Source: Anaerolineales bacterium (GTDB lineage Bacteria; Chloroflexota; Anaerolineae; Anaerolineales; Villigracilaceae). Taken from it: DNA of 7,980 nucleotides. Both the position numbers and the translations under genes were made by a program. Positions 6,183-7,980 of the stretch are shown in pieces (the stretch's first letter is position 1; each line of letters starts with the position of its first letter). The DNA lies in the NCBI GenBank assembly GCA_025966435.1, contig JAICRQ010000147.1:1-7980 (forward strand). Reading direction: 5' to 3'. A model generated the notes under the pieces. The model worked only from the letters and a program-made list of their open reading frames with translations, was not told the origin of the DNA and ran no database searches.

Positions 6183-7730
6183 ATGCCCACTCTGAACAGG
6201 CGCGAGTTTTTGAAAGCCTCGGCTGCTTTGATGGCAGGCGCTACCTTCGCGGGAGCTTCGAGGTTTCTTTCCTCACCTGATTTCCAGGGTACAAAAAAAC
6301 CAAATATTTTGATGTTCGTGTTCGATGCCATGTCGGCGCGGCATCTGTCCCTGTATGGGTATGATCGAGAAACGACGCCGAACTTGAAGAAGTTCGCGGA
6401 GCGGGCTTCCGTGTATCACAACCATTATTCAGGCGGGAATTTTACGACAACCGGCACTGCCTCCATGCTCACCGGATTAAACGCCTGGACTCATCGTGCG
6501 CTCAATTACCGGGGGATGGTTGACCGCAATCTAACAGATCGGAATCTCTTCCGGTTAATAGGGAATGAATATACACGATTGGCATTTACGCAAAATCTAT
6601 GGGCAGATATTCTGCTGAACCAGTTTGAGTCAGACATCGATATTCATTTGCCCTGTGATTCTTACAGTCACTTTATTCATTCTTCCATTCAGCCTGATGA
6701 TTTGCCTTCGGATCGCCGCATGGCGTATTATGCATTTCAAGACTTTATTAATCTTCGAGTCGATGATCCGAATGCATTCCCGGGTTCACTATTGATGTCT
6801 TCCAGTGATCTTGCGCGCGCATTAGTACCGAATCGCAACCATATCTCTGACGATTACCCGCGTGGACTGCCGACCAACTATGATTATTCTTATGAAAACA
6901 CCAGTGTTCTGGATGGGGTCGGCGGACTAGTGAAACATTCTCTCGTGCAATCGGAACCCTACCTCGCATATTTTCATCTTTGGTCTCCGCATGACCCCTA
7001 TAACGCCCGCAACGACTTCGTTGGGATGTTCGAGCAAGATCTTCCATTACAAGCTAAGGCTCGTCACCCATTCTCGGGAGGAAATCATTCCGAGAATGCT
7101 TTACGGCAGTTCCGGCGCGAATACGATGAATTTATCGCTGACCTGGATGCCGAATTTGGCAGGCTCATCTCGGATCTGGAGCGATCTGGCGTTCTGCAGA
7201 ATAGCTATGTGATTGTCACCTCTGATCATGGAGAAATGTTCGAACGGGGCGAACTGGGCCATGCCACTGCCTTGATGTACGCGCCTGTGACTCATATCCC
7301 CTTACTCATTTCAGCGCCCGGACAGGTCAGTCGTTCCGATTTCCATTCTGCGACGAGTAACATGGATCTCTTGCCCACCATTCTGGAAATCGCTGGCAAG
7401 GAGATTCCTAAATGGGTCGAAGGGCGACTTCTGCCCGGGTTTGGCGGAACCGAGGATCCAACTCGAAGTATCTTTCCGATGATGGGAAAGGATAACGCCG
7501 CGTTCCAACCCATCAAACACGCGACGTTTGTCCTGATCAAAAAAGCATATGAACTGATCTTTTACACTGGCTATCCCGGACACGACGATCAATTTGAACT
7601 TTATCATCTGGCACAAGACCCGCAAGAGTTGCAGAATTTGTTCAGTAAGGATATAACTACTGCATCCCATATGAAAGATGAATTGCTGGAAGCCATCCAC
7701 GCTGCGAACCGCAATTTCGAGAAGAGATAA
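6183..7730 (+). CDS. Tat-exported sulfatase-fold hydrolase/transferase with Thr at the nucleophile position
   Basis: This 515-residue protein starts with a twin-arginine signal ([10 protein letters not shown] at 5-14, R6-R7) and a hydrophobic stretch to about residue 25, so it should be exported folded. The sulfatase/alkaline-phosphatase fold starts at [12 protein letters not shown] (39-50). D48 is a metal ligand, but the usual second Asp is A49. [14 protein letters not shown] (62-75) is a hallmark segment. Where sulfatases carry C/S-x-P-x-R, this protein reads TTTGT (88-92) before ASMLTG, so T88 is the likely nucleophile. Further ligand motifs are HLWSPHDPY (265-273, H270), TSDHGE (346-351, D348-H349) and GELGHAT (356-362, H360). 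The [15 protein letters not shown] ending (472-486) is typical of the fold. Without Cys or Ser to become formylglycine it is probably not a classical sulfatase. A phosphatase, phosphodiesterase or phosphoglycerol/phosphoethanolamine transferase is more likely. The start is fixed by the Tat signal. Confidence 0.88.
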   Translation: MPTLNRREFLKASAALMAGATFAGASRFLSSPDFQGTKKPNILMFVFDAMSARHLSLYGYDRETTPNLKKFAERASVYHNHYSGGNFTTTGTASMLTGLNAWTHRALNYRGMVDRNLTDRNLFRLIGNEYTRLAFTQNLWADILLNQFESDIDIHLPCDSYSHFIHSSIQPDDLPSDRRMAYYAFQDFINLRVDDPNAFPGSLLMSSSDLARALVPNRNHISDDYPRGLPTNYDYSYENTSVLDGVGGLVKHSLVQSEPYLAYFHLWSPHDPYNARNDFVGMFEQDLPLQAKARHPFSGGNHSENALRQFRREYDEFIADLDAEFGRLISDLERSGVLQNSYVIVTSDHGEMFERGELGHATALMYAPVTHIPLLISAPGQVSRSDFHSATSNMDLLPTILEIAGKEIPKWVEGRLLPGFGGTEDPTRSIFPMMGKDNAAFQPIKHATFVLIKKAYELIFYTGYPGHDDQFELYHLAQDPQELQNLFSKDITTASHMKDELLEAIHAANRNFEKR

Positions 7731-7734
7731 GAGA

Positions 7735-7746
7735 AGGAGATCCTCC
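7735..7746 (+). promoter_or_regulatory. gpmA Shine-Dalgarno inside a possible 4-bp hairpin
   Basis: AAGGAGATCCTCCAATG contains a strong AGGAG (7735-7739) 8 nt before the gpmA ATG. GGAG (7736-7739) can pair with CTCC (7743-7746) across an ATC loop, which would hide the site. The stem is short and probably yields to ribosomes arriving from the upstream gene. The ribosome site is firm; a regulatory role is speculative. Confidence 0.5.
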
Positions 7747-7747
7747 A

Positions 7748-7980
7748 ATGTATAAGATTGTTTTGGTCCGTCATGGACAGAGCACGTGGAATCTCGAGAA
7801 CCGTTTTACTGGCTGGACGGACGTCGGTCTGACGGAACAGGGCGCGGCGGAAGCTCAAGAAGCAGGTCGATTGCTGAAAGAAGGTGGCTATGAATTCGAT
7901 GTCGCCTATACCTCCGTGCTGCGTCGTGCGATCAAAACGCTTTGGATTGTGCTCGAAGAGATGGGGCTCGAATGGCTGCC
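7748..7980 (+). CDS. gpmA: 2,3-bisphosphoglycerate-dependent phosphoglycerate mutase, N-terminal part (runs off the right edge)
   Basis: The first 77 codons are present. The protein starts [15 protein letters not shown] with the histidine-phosphatase signature RHG; H9 should be the phospho-histidine that shuttles phosphate between 3- and 2-phosphoglycerate in cytoplasmic glycolysis and gluconeogenesis. [13 protein letters not shown] (20-32) and [19 protein letters not shown] (54-72) distinguish GpmA from general histidine phosphatases such as CobC or YtjC types. The catalytic glutamate and the C-terminal histidine motif lie beyond the window. The ATG has a strong AGGAG site. The gene starts 17 nt after the sulfatase-fold gene, with no terminator between, so at least some transcription from the envelope cassette should reach it. 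A gene-specific promoter inside the preceding coding region cannot be excluded. Confidence 0.93.
   Translation, partial: MYKIVLVRHGQSTWNLENRFTGWTDVGLTEQGAAEAQEAGRLLKEGGYEFDVAYTSVLRRAIKTLWIVLEEMGLEWL

Noticed and set aside
6183..7730. Annotation as a classical arylsulfatase
   Set aside because: The formylglycine motif C/S-x-P-x-R is absent and a Thr occupies the nucleophile position, so only fold membership is supported.
7311..7858. Minus-strand open frames of 145 and 84 codons opposite the end of the sulfatase-fold gene and the start of gpmA
   Set aside because: They are antisense to two well-supported genes and have no motifs or ribosome sites of their own.

Overview
The window is a bacterial chromosome segment, by eye near 50% G+C and densely coded, with two divergent transcription units. 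I see no mobile element, CRISPR array, tRNA or rRNA. The gene set is a MutS, a Tat-exported sulfatase-fold protein, a YIDP-type microprotein beside an alkaline-phosphatase-superfamily enzyme, and a GpmA-type phosphoglycerate mutase. This set and the protein flavour remind me of Chloroflexota, class Anaerolineae. That placement is pattern recognition and could not be checked by a search.

Left unit, minus strand. A full-length mutS (2832 to 286) is followed after 97 nt by the first 63 codons of a family 2 glycosyltransferase (190 to beyond the left edge). A -35/-10 pair lies about 80-105 nt upstream of mutS, with a near-palindrome over its -10. A perfect TATAAT in the mutS/glycosyltransferase gap suggests the glycosyltransferase may also have its own start.

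Right unit, plus strand. Six tightly packed genes follow: a 48-residue single-span microprotein (3018-3164); a cytoplasmic type I phosphodiesterase-like enzyme (3157-5007); a small sulfotransferase-like protein (5008-5625); a polytopic membrane protein (5643-6173); a Tat-exported sulfatase-fold protein with a threonine in place of the sulfatase cysteine (6183-7730); and the first 77 codons of gpmA (7748 to beyond the right edge). Successive genes overlap by 8 nt, abut, or are separated by 17, 9 and 17 nt, so one polycistronic message is likely.

How the genes may work together. MutS is housekeeping mismatch repair and GpmA is housekeeping glycolysis. The five genes between them look like a cell-envelope cassette. 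It has an intracellular phosphoester enzyme, an intracellular PAPS-type sulfotransferase fold, a membrane protein, a membrane-anchored microprotein and an exported phospho- or sulfo-group enzyme. Together these could build, modify and edit a sulfated or phosphorylated surface glycan or lipid. No substrate can be read from the sequence, and the cassette function is a hypothesis.
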